A DNA stretch of 49,981 bases from Pseudomonadales bacterium (GTDB lineage: Bacteria; Pseudomonadota; Gammaproteobacteria; Pseudomonadales; Azotimanducaceae): positions 1 to 49,981 of the forward strand of contig JAFMIA010000016.1 of NCBI GenBank assembly GCA_017854255.1, given 5' to 3'. The number at the start of each line of letters is the position of its first letter. The first letter of the stretch is position 1. This document shows positions 9,327-18,073 of this stretch, piece after piece. The translations under genes were made by a program, and so were the position numbers. A model generated the notes under the pieces. It saw nothing but the letters and a program-made list of their open reading frames with translations, made no database searches and was not told the origin of the DNA.

Positions 9327-10550
9327 ATGAATACGGAAATATTTCTTGGGGTCGGTATGTTCACCACCATTATCATGGCACTGGTTGCTGTGATCTTGTT
9401 GGCGAGAAAACAACTTGTTTCAACTGGGGCTGTGAGCATCTCGATTAATGATGATCCAGATCGAACCTTGTCCACAAATTCTGGGGGTAAGCTCCTGAAT
9501 ACGCTCGCCGATGCGGGGATCTTTTTGTCCTCAGCGTGTGGCGGCGGTGGAACCTGCGGTCAGTGTCGCTGTCGGGTGGTTGAGGGCGGCGGCTCCATGC
9601 TGTCAACGGAAGCGGGACACTTTACGCGTGGCGAGGCGAAAGAAGGTTGGCGCTTGAGCTGTCAGACAGCGGTCAAGCAAGACATGAAAATCGAGGTCCC
9701 GGCTGAATTCTTTGGCGTCAAGCGCTGGGAGTGCGAGGTGGTGTCGAACCACAACGTCGCGACCTTCATTAAAGAATTGGTTTTGAAGTTGCCGGAAGGA
9801 GAAGACGTCGATTTTCGGGCTGGGGGCTTCGTGCAGTTTGAAATTCCGCCCTACAAGATCGCCTACAAAGACATGATCATTGAAGAGGACTATCAGGGCG
9901 ATTGGCAGAAGTTTGGCGTGTTTGACCATGTAGCAGAAGTTGATGAGCCGACGATTCGAGCCTATTCCATGGCGAACTACCCCGAAGAAAAGGGCATCAT
10001 GAAGTTCAATATTCGAGTGGCCTCACCGCCACCCGGAACCGATTTTCCGCCAGGCCGGATGTCGAGTTACCTGTTTACCAAAAAGCCGGGTGAAACCGTT
10101 ACGATATTCGGGCCTTACGGCGAATTTTTTGCCAAAGAAACCGATGCCGAGATGGTATTTGTTGGGGGTGGCGCGGGAATGGCGCCGATGCGGGCGCACA
10201 TTTTTGATCAGTTGCTGCGTTTGAACACCAACCGAAAGATTACCTTTTGGTATGGCGGGCGGAATCAGCGCGAGCTGTTTTATGTCGAAGAGTTCGATCG
10301 TTTGGCAGCCGAACATGAGAATTTTACGTGGCACATTGCATTGTCTGACCAAAACCTTGAAGGCTGGGATGGCTATACCGGATTCATTCACAATGTGCTG
10401 TTTGAAGAATATCTGAAGGACCATACTGCGCCGGAAGACTGTGAATACTACATGTGTGGCCCGCCGATGATGAATCAAGCCGTGCTGAACCTGCTGGATG
10501 ATTTGGGTGTCGAACGGGACAATATTTTCTTGGATGACTTTGGTGGCTAA
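9327..10550 (+). CDS. nqrF: Na+-translocating NADH:quinone reductase subunit F (NADH-oxidising, FAD/2Fe-2S)
   Basis: The entry subunit: one N-terminal membrane helix, a 2Fe-2S ferredoxin domain and a ferredoxin-NADP reductase-like FAD/NADH domain. Cluster ligands are Cys71, Cys77, Cys80 and Cys112 ([13 protein letters not shown] then LSCQTAV). FAD binding is seen in RAYSMANYP and NADH binding in [11 protein letters not shown] and YMCGPPMM, ending LDDFGG. The ATG at 9327 aligns with known NqrF N-termini and gives 407 residues; a TTG at 9318 is less likely. It is the last gene, followed by a strong terminator. No apbE or nqrM follows. Confidence 0.97.
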   Translation: MNTEIFLGVGMFTTIIMALVAVILLARKQLVSTGAVSISINDDPDRTLSTNSGGKLLNTLADAGIFLSSACGGGGTCGQCRCRVVEGGGSMLSTEAGHFTRGEAKEGWRLSCQTAVKQDMKIEVPAEFFGVKRWECEVVSNHNVATFIKELVLKLPEGEDVDFRAGGFVQFEIPPYKIAYKDMIIEEDYQGDWQKFGVFDHVAEVDEPTIRAYSMANYPEEKGIMKFNIRVASPPPGTDFPPGRMSSYLFTKKPGETVTIFGPYGEFFAKETDAEMVFVGGGAGMAPMRAHIFDQLLRLNTNRKITFWYGGRNQRELFYVEEFDRLAAEHENFTWHIALSDQNLEGWDGYTGFIHNVLFEEYLKDHTAPEDCEYYMCGPPMMNQAVLNLLDDLGVERDNIFLDDFGG

Positions 10551-10585
10551 TACCAAATCACTGAGCGGTGCTCGTTGAATATCTT

Positions 10586-10609
10586 AAAGGCGCTTAGGCG
10601 CCTTTTTTT
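10586..10609 (+). terminator. Rho-independent terminator of the nqr operon
   Basis: A perfect 8-bp stem (AAAGGCGC/GCGCCTTT) with a 4-nt loop runs into seven T residues, 35 nt after the nqrF stop codon. Confidence 0.9.
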
Positions 10610-10618
10610 ATGGCTGGG

Positions 10619-11395
10619 TTATCGTGCAGGCATTTTTTCTTCGGAGAGGGCATAACCCGCATCACTTGGGATGCACAGATAGGTGCCATCTTCGCGGGTT
10701 TCAGTCCAGGGCAGCACTGTTTTGATATCGTGATGAGTCGCCGCGCTGATGGCGGCTGAAACGGTGCCGCTTTCGCCCAGTAACTCGATGTTTAATCGGG
10801 TTGGGAAAATAATAGTATAAGTCCCTTCTTTTTCGCCGATTAAGGCGTTTTCTGGTGAAATCCAGATGGAGTCCACTGATTCGGTGCCATCGTGCACGGC
10901 GAGATGATCCGATGGTGCAACGGCAAGATAAAACCACGTATCAAAGCGTTTCGGCATCATAGAGGGGGTTACCCAATGCGCAAACGGAATGAGGACATCG
11001 CAGGCGAGTCGTAACTGCTCTTGCGCTAAAAAATCAGCAAAGCTGATGTCGCCAGCATGGATCTTCTCTCGATAATCGGAGAGTTGTGCCAAGCGGTCTC
11101 CGGAAATTAAGTCGGTTTGGCCCTGCGCGCGTGCGAGCAATACGCCGCACTCTTCAAACGCCTCACGGATCGCGCCAACCTGCATCGCAACTTGGTAGTC
11201 GGTGGCGCCAGCAACGCCGTCGCAATAGTCTTTAGCGAGTTGATCAGCGGCATCAATTTTTCCGCCTGGAAAAACCAGCGCGCCAGAGGCGAAATCGATT
11301 TGGTGGTGTCGCACGACCATGAAGACTTCAAGGCCCTGTTCGCCATCTCGAAGCATCAGAATCGTCGCGGCCGGTACGGGGGGCTTGTCATTCAT
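10619..11395 (-). CDS. Nudix hydrolase, NUDT7/NUDT19-like
   Basis: Probably hydrolyses a nucleoside-diphosphate-linked substrate, possibly CoA or acyl-CoA as in the eukaryotic NUDT7/19 group. The Nudix box is split: FPGGKIDAAD near residue 42 and, after an insertion of about 25 residues, the catalytic helix REAFEECGVLL near residue 78, which keeps the REUxEExGU metal ligands. The length is 258 residues, with no signal peptide. Its start overlaps the stop of the MORN-repeat gene by 4 nt (ATGA), so it is the last gene of a four-gene minus-strand operon. It converges on the nqr terminator. The substrate is inferred. Confidence 0.85.
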   Translation of the reverse strand: MNDKPPVPAATILMLRDGEQGLEVFMVVRHHQIDFASGALVFPGGKIDAADQLAKDYCDGVAGATDYQVAMQVGAIREAFEECGVLLARAQGQTDLISGDRLAQLSDYREKIHAGDISFADFLAQEQLRLACDVLIPFAHWVTPSMMPKRFDTWFYLAVAPSDHLAVHDGTESVDSIWISPENALIGEKEGTYTIIFPTRLNIELLGESGTVSAAISAATHHDIKTVLPWTETREDGTYLCIPSDAGYALSEEKMPAR

Positions 11396-12081
11396 CGTTG
11401 TCGTTCTCCTATAATGCGCCAGCCTTTGGGTTCGCTCTGAAGCCTCAAGACTTTGTTGCTAATTTCTCGATATCGATCAGATCGGTAGGATTGACGTAAC
11501 TTCACATCTACCTGAGTCGGGGTGATGGGCGTAAACGACTCGTACGATAAATCGAGTTGGATGTAAGAGGGGATTAATATGCGCTCGCGCCGGTTCATTT
11601 CCCAGAGATTCCGGGATTCACCTTCGGCGAGCTCGAAGTCGTCGGAATAGAGGGATAAGTATTGATCCGGGTTTTGGGCCATCCAAGCGGCCGCCCATAA
11701 ATCTAAAGTATTGGTGATTGCGCTAATAGCGTTGTTATCTAATGGCGCAAGCGTCATGGGTTCTGCTGCTGGGTTTAGGGTAGGCCTGATTTCGGCATCG
11801 GGCTTGATCAGGCGGCCCCGGTTGAAGTCGCCCTCGTAGGTTGTGCCATCGGGTAAGATCATCATGCCGGGTCCATGGCGCAAATTATCTTTGAAACTGC
11901 CAATAAATCGCGTGCCATCTTGCCAGTATATGGTGCCTTGCCCTTGTCGCATTTGGTCCTGGAGGCCGCCGACATAACGGGTGCCATCGGGCCAAGCCAG
12001 GGTTTGCGTACTGGGTTCCTCGGCTTGCACGACAGGGACAAAGCCAAAGGCAATGATGAGGGAGAAAAAAACTAGGTGCAT
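11392..12081 (-). CDS. Exported MORN-repeat protein with C-terminal SnoaL/NTF2-like domain
   Basis: A 229-residue protein. A signal peptide (MHLVFFSLIIAFGFVPVVQA) is followed by three MORN-like motifs (YVGGLQDQMRQGQG, FIGSFKDNLRHGPG, YEGDFNRG). A C-terminal domain of about 110 residues resembles the SnoaL-like module found in bacterial L,D-transpeptidase-associated proteins (YLSLYSDDFELAEG, RSDRYREISNKVLRLQSEPKGWRIIGER). The start at 12081 is chosen because the signal peptide begins there; upstream in-frame codons add 23 non-conserved residues. MORN motifs often contact membranes or proteins. An envelope role is inferred from export, not shown. Confidence 0.75.
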   Translation of the reverse strand: MHLVFFSLIIAFGFVPVVQAEEPSTQTLAWPDGTRYVGGLQDQMRQGQGTIYWQDGTRFIGSFKDNLRHGPGMMILPDGTTYEGDFNRGRLIKPDAEIRPTLNPAAEPMTLAPLDNNAISAITNTLDLWAAAWMAQNPDQYLSLYSDDFELAEGESRNLWEMNRRERILIPSYIQLDLSYESFTPITPTQVDVKLRQSYRSDRYREISNKVLRLQSEPKGWRIIGERQR

Positions 12082-12166
12082 GAGGTAAATCTCACTATTT
12101 AGTAAGCAGACTAACACTGCTTCTTGGTCAACGAAAAGCACCGAGCACAATCGGCCCCAATGTCGT

Positions 12167-13192
12167 TTAAGGCGTCCTGATCAGAATGCGTTGTTCGACA
12201 GCGTACTGAAGGACCCGATTGGGTTCTATAATGAAGGGCCCATCGCGTTCAACGGTCATTCGGCAGTCGGTAAGGTTAGCCAGATCGTGCGTGCGGTCGC
12301 CATCATAGGCTAGGATCCCCTCGCCAGAAAGAGAAACCCCCGAGCCAAAGGGGACCGCTTCATGGTGCTGCACACAGACGTCTTGCCACAGTCCGGGCGA
12401 AATGGGCACTCTAACGCGACAGACCGCCGGTATGCCGCATTGCACTAAAACCCCAAAGTCATCCAAATGCCCGCTGGGTCTTAAGTATCCACCGATGGGG
12501 GAGAGTCCGACCGAGGCCGGTTCCGCGCGGGTTAACAGGAGTGTGCCAAGGCGGTCGCCTTGGAATGGTAGCAGAGAGCCTAAGCTGTCGTTGTGCAAAA
12601 CAACCGCATCAATGAGCGCGATATCATGAATCTGCGTTTGGTGCGACACAGCGCGTATGTGGATCCGCTTACAACGGTTTGTGATGGCTTCTTTGGTTAT
12701 CTGCCCTGATGCAATAAGGCCCGCTGCTGCGCCGGCTAAGGAGGCTTCAATCATCATGGGGAAAACATTATTTGTCCCCGTTGAAAGCGGCATGAGCGCG
12801 CAGTCAGGGTACCGCCGGGAAACGATGCGATTGGTGCCATCGCCGCCGAGCACGATAAAGGTTCGGCAGCCGGCTGCCCACATAAGGTCGATCATGGTCT
12901 CGGTATCGCGCGCGGTATGGGTTAGGGCAAAAGAGAGTATTTCCACCTGATCCCTTTGGGGCAGATTTTCGACCGCACGTTCATTAATGCGAAACGGTTC
13001 TTGAGCCAAAAATATACGCTGAACACCATTTTCGAGCGCCGCGAGAACCAATCGCGTGACCTGCTGTTGCTTTTCGTGATGGGCACTGGTGCTGGCCCGG
13101 GCGGCGACCCGTCTAACATCGCGGCCAGACATCGGATTGACGACGATGCCGAGGTACCCAGTCGATGGTTCGCTCAACGCGCGAAGACCCAA
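12167..13192 (-). CDS. ATP-NAD/AcoX-type kinase family protein
   Basis: A protein of about 340 residues with the NAD-kinase/diacylglycerol-kinase superfamily signature: VVNPMSGRD near the N-terminus, GGDGTNRIVSR near residue 115 and STGTNNVFP near residue 137. It resembles the AcoX group rather than canonical NadK; the substrate is unknown. The start is uncertain: no ATG precedes the conserved VVNPMSG, and TTG codons at 13192 and 13177 are possible; the latter overlaps the yaaA stop (TTGA). It lies between yaaA and the MORN gene, on the same strand. A second, different family member lies at 31642-32775. Confidence 0.8.
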   Translation of the reverse strand: MGLRALSEPSTGYLGIVVNPMSGRDVRRVAARASTSAHHEKQQQVTRLVLAALENGVQRIFLAQEPFRINERAVENLPQRDQVEILSFALTHTARDTETMIDLMWAAGCRTFIVLGGDGTNRIVSRRYPDCALMPLSTGTNNVFPMMIEASLAGAAAGLIASGQITKEAITNRCKRIHIRAVSHQTQIHDIALIDAVVLHNDSLGSLLPFQGDRLGTLLLTRAEPASVGLSPIGGYLRPSGHLDDFGVLVQCGIPAVCRVRVPISPGLWQDVCVQHHEAVPFGSGVSLSGEGILAYDGDRTHDLANLTDCRMTVERDGPFIIEPNRVLQYAVEQRILIRTP

Positions 13193-13935
13193 TCGGTTTC
13201 ACTGCTAAGGCTCGGTTGGTATTGGTAACCATCGGTATCGAAGGTTTTGAGGTGTTCAGGTTGCTTAATACGCTGCTTGATGACGAAATTTGCCATGGCG
13301 CCCCGCGCACGCTTTGCAAAGAAGCTAATAATTTTAAGTCGACCATTGCTCGTATCTTTGAAAACGGGATTAATGATTCGAACTTGACCGAGGGCCGGCA
13401 CATCAACGGCCTTGAAGTATTCATTCGACGCAAGGTTAATGAGTACGGGTTTCGTTTGGCCATCAAGGTCCTCGAGGAGCTTTTTTGCCAGCGCCGCTTG
13501 CCAAAAATCGTACAGATCAGCACCGCGTTGATTACTGAGCCGGGTGCCCATTTCTAATCGATAAGGTTTGATCAGGTCCAGGGGTTTGAGCAAACCGTAA
13601 AGTCCGGACAACATCCTCAGATGTTTTTGTGCGAATCGAATATCTTGCGTGGAAAATGTATCCGCTTCTAACCCTTGATAAACATCTCCCCGGAATGCAA
13701 ACAAAGACTGCTTTAAAGCGCCCCGAGCAGGCGTCCAAGTTTGGAAGCGTTCATGGTTAAGTGCCGCAAGCTTTGGACTGATTTTCATCATGCTGGCGAG
13801 GTCTTGCTGGGATTTCGTTTTCATCAATTTGGCGAGGGTAGATGCCTCTCGCAGCAAAACGGGTTTCGAGGTCTCGGTGGTCGGCGCTGGTGTATCAAAA
13901 TCGAGCGTCTTAGCAGGGGATAGGAGCATCAACAT
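13174..13935 (-). CDS. yaaA: Peroxide stress protein YaaA (DUF328/UPF0246)
   Basis: In E. coli, YaaA is induced by OxyR and lowers intracellular free iron during hydrogen peroxide stress. The 253-residue protein starts MLMLLSPAKTLDF, matching the family N-terminus, and contains the conserved FRGDVYQGL, LSGLYGLLKPLDLIKPYRLEMGT and NLASNEYFKAV blocks. The start is fixed by this alignment. It heads the minus-strand operon that ends with the Nudix gene. No clear OxyR site was identified upstream. Confidence 0.95.
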   Translation of the reverse strand: MLMLLSPAKTLDFDTPAPTTETSKPVLLREASTLAKLMKTKSQQDLASMMKISPKLAALNHERFQTWTPARGALKQSLFAFRGDVYQGLEADTFSTQDIRFAQKHLRMLSGLYGLLKPLDLIKPYRLEMGTRLSNQRGADLYDFWQAALAKKLLEDLDGQTKPVLINLASNEYFKAVDVPALGQVRIINPVFKDTSNGRLKIISFFAKRARGAMANFVIKQRIKQPEHLKTFDTDGYQYQPSLSSETDWVFAR

Positions 13936-14505
13936 GGGCAGTCAGAATCAGGGTCGTCAGTGTAGGGTTATCTTATCGCACGAAGTCGCGTTTGGCATGG
14001 GTTTCTTGAATTGCCGGCGATGGAAGATCGATTGTGCGCTTTACCGGGGCCGCCGCGATCTAGGGTTGGACAAAAGTGTCGACCCCTGAGGACAGGCAGC
14101 GAAGGCCCTCAAGGCGAATTAAAGGTTAGGTCTCAGGCTGCTCGGAGCTCGAGACCAAGAATTAGGGGGGCTAACTCCAACAGACGGGTTTAAGGGCGTT
14201 CATGCCGCTGGAAGTGGGCTATCGAGCTTGTTCAGGCATTGATCTCGTTCCAAATGAGTTAGCGATGGGATGGGTCTTCGTTCCAGTAGGCTACCAATAT
14301 TGATAGGACCTTTAGTCGAGTATGATCCGCAGCACAGATTGAGTTGAATAAATTCAAGAAAGGCCTAGAATTCTTAAAATATGCTGTCTGATGAAGGGTG
14401 CGTGCCGTCTTAAAGGCAGGGGCAGCATAGTCAGGTAGCTCAGAAAGTGTCATTGGTCCTTGGGGTATGATGGCCACCTGACAATATTAAAATAGACTAA
14501 ATGGT

Positions 14506-14545
14506 GCTAAAAGACGCTAAAAGATGCCGTAAGATGTCCAAGGCA
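14506..14545 (+). repeat. 10-bp degenerate tandem repeat upstream of the FecR/cyclase operon
   Basis: Successive 10-bp units read GCTAAAAGAC, GCTAAAAGAT, GCCGTAAGAT and GTCCAAGGCA, the last one decayed. The helical-turn period and the position about 100 bp before the gene would suit a repeated protein-binding site. This is a pattern observation only. Confidence 0.5.
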
Positions 14546-14547
14546 TA

Positions 14548-14563
14548 AACGCCAAAAGGCGTT
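14548..14563 (+). promoter_or_regulatory. Hairpin in the leader of the FecR-like gene
   Basis: AACGCC-AAAA-GGCGTT forms a perfect 6-bp stem with a tetraloop and no T-tract after it. It follows directly on the 10-bp repeat block. It may be a leader RNA structure or a DNA inverted-repeat site. Confidence 0.35.
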
Positions 14564-14641
14564 GAATGAGGTTGCAATTAAATATTTGAGTCCAAACACA
14601 AGGGGCTTAGATAATCCTTAAAATAATAGGAGCATGGTCGA

Positions 14642-15613
14642 ATGGTTAAACAACACGACGGGTCAAAAAGTGGTCTAGATGTGAAGCAGATGGTGTTAGC
14701 GGCGCTGTTGATGTTTGGCTTCATAGGGGTGGCCAGTGCGGAGGCGCCGCGAAGCCCGGTTGGCAAATTAATGGATCCAAACGGCGCTGTAGAATACAGT
14801 CGTGACGGCGAAAAGTGGCGCCCGGTGACACGTGCCAAATATTTGTTTTCTGGGTATCACGTTAGAACCGGTGACGATGGATCGGGCAACTTCATTAACC
14901 AAGAATCCGGGTTAGCGCAAAGTTTAAGCGCGAACGTGACGGCGATGGTCGGTGATGCTGGGTTGGAAGTTTCTGCCGGTGAGGTGTCGGATCCGTTTAG
15001 CAGTGATGCGGGTCTGATGGATGGCTTAGCCAATAAGTTTGCGTCGGCCCAGCGGTACACCACGGTCCGTCGTGCTGTGAAGAAGCCGGGCGAGCCCGAT
15101 TGCGAAGTAAAGGTTCGCTTAGCGCGTGAAATTACCGTTTCAGAAGGCTTTGCCGATTTGGTATGGGAAAAAGCCTGTCCTGACAATACCTTCGTGATTG
15201 TTTTAGGTGAGCAACAATTTGATGTGCCGACCGGAGACGCAGGCGAGCACATTCGCTTTCAGTTACCCCTACCAGCAGCGGGCGAATATGATCTGCGATT
15301 GGATGTTAAGGCCGGCGAAGAAGTCGTGTACACCCCACGGCGGCCTGGTAAGTTGAAAGTGCTGGCTTCAGCTGAAGAGGCGAGTATCAAAACCGCACTC
15401 ATGGCAGCTGGCGACGATTATTTTGCCCAGGCAGATGTGCTTGAACAACACGGCCTATTGGTGCCAGCAATGGATGCCTATCGTGCCTATTTTGATGCCT
15501 ACCCAGATGATATTGAGATGAAGCCTTTGTTTATCGCCAATCTTCAGGCGCTTCAATTAATGACGGAAAAAACGGCAGAGGCGCAGAAATACAATGACTT
15601 TATCTCTGAATAA
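14642..15613 (+). CDS. Exported FecR-like domain protein
   Basis: A 323-residue protein with an N-terminal signal peptide or anchor (MVLAALLMFGFIGVASAEA, ending near residue 35). A periplasmic FecR-like part follows (GAVEYSRDGEKWRPVTRAKYLFSGYHVRTGDDGSG, residues about 48-82). The C-terminal helical segment (AMDAYRAYFDAYPDD) is TPR-like. The AGGAG at 14628-14632 supports the ATG at 14642. It lies 3 nt upstream of the CHASE2 cyclase gene. FecR-like periplasmic proteins often sit beside CHASE2 cyclases, so a shared envelope-sensing role is plausible but inferred. There is no sigma-factor gene nearby, unlike classical FecR. Confidence 0.7.
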   Translation: MVKQHDGSKSGLDVKQMVLAALLMFGFIGVASAEAPRSPVGKLMDPNGAVEYSRDGEKWRPVTRAKYLFSGYHVRTGDDGSGNFINQESGLAQSLSANVTAMVGDAGLEVSAGEVSDPFSSDAGLMDGLANKFASAQRYTTVRRAVKKPGEPDCEVKVRLAREITVSEGFADLVWEKACPDNTFVIVLGEQQFDVPTGDAGEHIRFQLPLPAAGEYDLRLDVKAGEEVVYTPRRPGKLKVLASAEEASIKTALMAAGDDYFAQADVLEQHGLLVPAMDAYRAYFDAYPDDIEMKPLFIANLQALQLMTEKTAEAQKYNDFISE

Positions 15614-15616
15614 ACA

Positions 15617-17734
15617 TTGGATGCAGCCGGCTCGCGCGGCGATACGATCTTGAACGTTTTATCGTTCCTAAAAGGCAGATTCGATCTGCCTTTGGTTGTT
15701 TTCTTGTTTGGTTTGGCTTTGTTTGCAGAGTATCGAGAAGCCTTAACCATTGTCGAGGACGAGACCATCTCTTATCGGCATCTTGTGCGATCTGGGTACG
15801 GCGATCCTCAATTAACTGCGCCGAGCCCGGAAGTCACGGTGGTTTATACCGATGAAGACTTCTACGATGAATACGAGGTGTATCCGCTGCGACGGGTCGA
15901 TTTGGCGACCATTATCACCCGGTTGAGCGCGATGGGCGCATCGGTCATCGGGGTGGATATGTTGCTCGATTTCAACAGTGCCTATAACGAGGACCCGACC
16001 TTGGTCGACGCCATCGAGGCGGCCGGCAATGTCTTGCTGGTTTCGCAGGCGGAAATTTCAGACGATGCGGGTTACCAAAAAACAAACTTTGCGATTCCCA
16101 AGTTTTCTGATGTCGCCGAAAGCGGCTATTCCAATATTTCGTCCAACAGCGATCTGGCCGAAACAATGGTTCGGCTTCGAATCCATCCAGATGTGGCTGA
16201 ACGAGACAACGGCTGGCCTTTTGCGGTAAAAGCCTTGTCGATGCATGTGGGTGAAGCGCCGTCACTCCAAAACCATCAACTTTTCATCGGTGATGAAATG
16301 GTGGCCCAGCTTGATCAGCACAATGATCTCTATTTGGAATACCCTAGTCTGCCGCGCACCCTAGATTCAGCGGGCAATCGAGCACGACATGAAGTAGAAG
16401 GCATCGCCGCTGGGGATATTCTATTTGTCGATGAGGAAGAGTTGGAAGATCTTTCATATCTTGTAGATGGCAAGATTGTATTGATCGGCGAAGTCGCCGA
16501 AGTGGCCCACGATCAATTTGAGACCCCCGCTGGGAATATCTTTGGAGTGAATATCATTGCCAGCGAGATCGGAACGCTTTTGAAAGGTGGGCCGTTGCGC
16601 GCGGCGTCCCTCATGGTGGAATCGCTGATCGCGGCGCTTTTGTTGGTCGTAATCTTGGGAACCTCTTTTATTGCAGCCCCTTTGATTCGTAATGGGATTA
16701 GCTTGCTTGGCGCGGTCGTGTTTATTGGATTCTGTTTTTGGGCCTATGCGATTCAGGGCCTAATAATATCCATGGTCCCGAATATCATTGCCGTGGTGCT
16801 GTCAGTCATTTTAGTGAACGGACGGTTTTATCTGAACGAGATGGGCCAAAAAGCCTATATCAAAGATGCCTTTGGGCAGTATTTATCGCCGACGGTTGTG
16901 GCGGATCTGGTGAAAGACCCCGATAAATTGACCCTCGGTGGCGAAGAGCGAGAAATGACCGCTTACTTTTCTGATATTGCGGGGTTTTCGACTTTTTCAG
17001 AAGGTATGACGCCGACCCAGTTAGTGGGCTTGCTCAATGAATATTTGACGGCAATGTGTGATGTCATCATTGCGTCGGATGGCACCATCGATAAGTTTGA
17101 GGGAGACGCGATCATCGCCTTCTGGGGGGCGCCGATTGATCAGCCGGCCCATGCCCGCCAAGCCTGCTTCGCCAGTATTGATATGAACCATGCACTCGGG
17201 GGGCTCCGGGATCAGTGGATGGCGCAGGGCTTGCCAAAAGTTGCCGTAAGGATGGGCGTGAATACCGGGCGGATGGTTGTCGGGAATATGGGTTCTAGCC
17301 AGCGGATTAACTATACGATCATGGGGGATGCGGTGAATCTTGCCGCCCGACTCGAAGGCGCAAATAAGGCGTTTCGGTCGGACCTGATGATTTCGGAGTC
17401 GACCTATCTGCAGTGCGCCGACGATGTGGATGTCCGTGAGCTTGATATCATTCGAGTGGTTGGCAAAGCTGAGCCGATTCGGGTTTATCAGCTATTGAAT
17501 CGAAAGAATCAAACCACCGGGGTGCTTGCGGATGTCGTCGATCGCTATCATGGTGGGTTGCAATTGATTCGAGATCGAAACTTTGTGGATGCCAAAGCGG
17601 CGTTTCAAGCATGCGTTGATCTAATTCCAGATGACGGACCATCACTAACCCACCTCGCGCGATGTGAGACGTTTGTGTTGACGCCGCCACCGCAGGATTG
17701 GGATGGTGTCATGGAACTCAAAGAGAAAGGTTGA
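15617..17734 (+). CDS. CHASE2-domain adenylate/guanylate cyclase
   Basis: A membrane class III nucleotide cyclase with an extracytoplasmic CHASE2 sensor. A first helix lies near residues 22-38, CHASE2 about 40-330, three helices about 330-408, the catalytic domain about 445-620, then a helical tail. Metal ligands Asp453 (YFSDIAGF) and Asp497 (KFEGDAI) are present, as are Lys493, Thr567/Asp571 and the transition-state pair Asn574/Arg578 (NLAAR), so it should be active. The Lys and Thr/Asp positions favour ATP, hence cAMP, but specificity is inferred. The start is a TTG at 15617; TTG at 15650 is possible. Neither has a strong ribosome binding site, which suggests coupling to the FecR-like gene. 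Confidence 0.88.
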   Translation: MDAAGSRGDTILNVLSFLKGRFDLPLVVFLFGLALFAEYREALTIVEDETISYRHLVRSGYGDPQLTAPSPEVTVVYTDEDFYDEYEVYPLRRVDLATIITRLSAMGASVIGVDMLLDFNSAYNEDPTLVDAIEAAGNVLLVSQAEISDDAGYQKTNFAIPKFSDVAESGYSNISSNSDLAETMVRLRIHPDVAERDNGWPFAVKALSMHVGEAPSLQNHQLFIGDEMVAQLDQHNDLYLEYPSLPRTLDSAGNRARHEVEGIAAGDILFVDEEELEDLSYLVDGKIVLIGEVAEVAHDQFETPAGNIFGVNIIASEIGTLLKGGPLRAASLMVESLIAALLLVVILGTSFIAAPLIRNGISLLGAVVFIGFCFWAYAIQGLIISMVPNIIAVVLSVILVNGRFYLNEMGQKAYIKDAFGQYLSPTVVADLVKDPDKLTLGGEEREMTAYFSDIAGFSTFSEGMTPTQLVGLLNEYLTAMCDVIIASDGTIDKFEGDAIIAFWGAPIDQPAHARQACFASIDMNHALGGLRDQWMAQGLPKVAVRMGVNTGRMVVGNMGSSQRINYTIMGDAVNLAARLEGANKAFRSDLMISESTYLQCADDVDVRELDIIRVVGKAEPIRVYQLLNRKNQTTGVLADVVDRYHGGLQLIRDRNFVDAKAAFQACVDLIPDDGPSLTHLARCETFVLTPPPQDWDGVMELKEKG

Positions 17735-17737
17735 TTG

Positions 17738-18073
17738 ATGGCGGGCGTGATACAGCAGTCGATTTATGACGCGCTTTCAGCGACCTTTGACCCGAGCTAT
17801 TTGGTGGTCACCAACGAAAGTCATCAGCACAACGTGCCGCCTGGCTCGGAGAGTCATTTTAAAGTGGTGGTGGTCTCGGATAGCTTCGTTGATCAACGGC
17901 TCATTCAACGGCATCAGCGGGTTAACCGGGCTTTGGCCACACAATTGAACGGCCAAATTCATGCCTTGTCCATGCACACTTACTCCCAGAACGAATGGAT
18001 ACACAAAGGTGAAGCTGCGCCGTTGTCGCCCAATTGTTTGGGCGGGGGCCGCACGGTTGATGCCGCCAAGTGA
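17738..18073 (+). CDS. bolA: BolA family protein
   Basis: BolA proteins pair with monothiol glutaredoxins in Fe-S handling and act as stress-linked regulators of cell shape. The 111-residue protein has the family core NESHQHNVPPGSESHFKVVVVS and RLIQRHQRVNRAL, with LHTY-type SMHTYSQNEW. The ATG at 17738 has AAAGG 7 nt upstream; an adjacent TTG at 17735 is less likely. It starts 3 nt after the cyclase stop and overlaps the next gene by 4 nt (GTGA), so it is in the same transcript. Confidence 0.93.
   Translation: MAGVIQQSIYDALSATFDPSYLVVTNESHQHNVPPGSESHFKVVVVSDSFVDQRLIQRHQRVNRALATQLNGQIHALSMHTYSQNEWIHKGEAAPLSPNCLGGGRTVDAAK

Larger units (their letters stand above)
13936..14641. other. 700-bp non-coding region between yaaA and the FecR-like gene
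   Basis: No gene is supported: open frames here are short and lack ribosome binding sites and recognisable residues. It must hold the yaaA promoter and that of the FecR/cyclase operon. Notable elements are a 10-bp degenerate tandem repeat (14506-14545) and a hairpin (14548-14563), described separately. Confidence 0.5.

Noticed and set aside
14259-14477. Minus-strand open frame of 72 codons upstream of the FecR-like gene
   Set aside because: No recognisable family residues and no ribosome binding site; it sits in a repeat-containing non-coding region.
14430-14482. Possible tRNA-like segment (GGTAGCTCAG string) with 7-bp inverted repeat arms
   Set aside because: Only a D-arm-like string is present; no anticodon arm, T-arm (GTTCGA) or acceptor pairing. 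The inverted arms are 39 bp apart.
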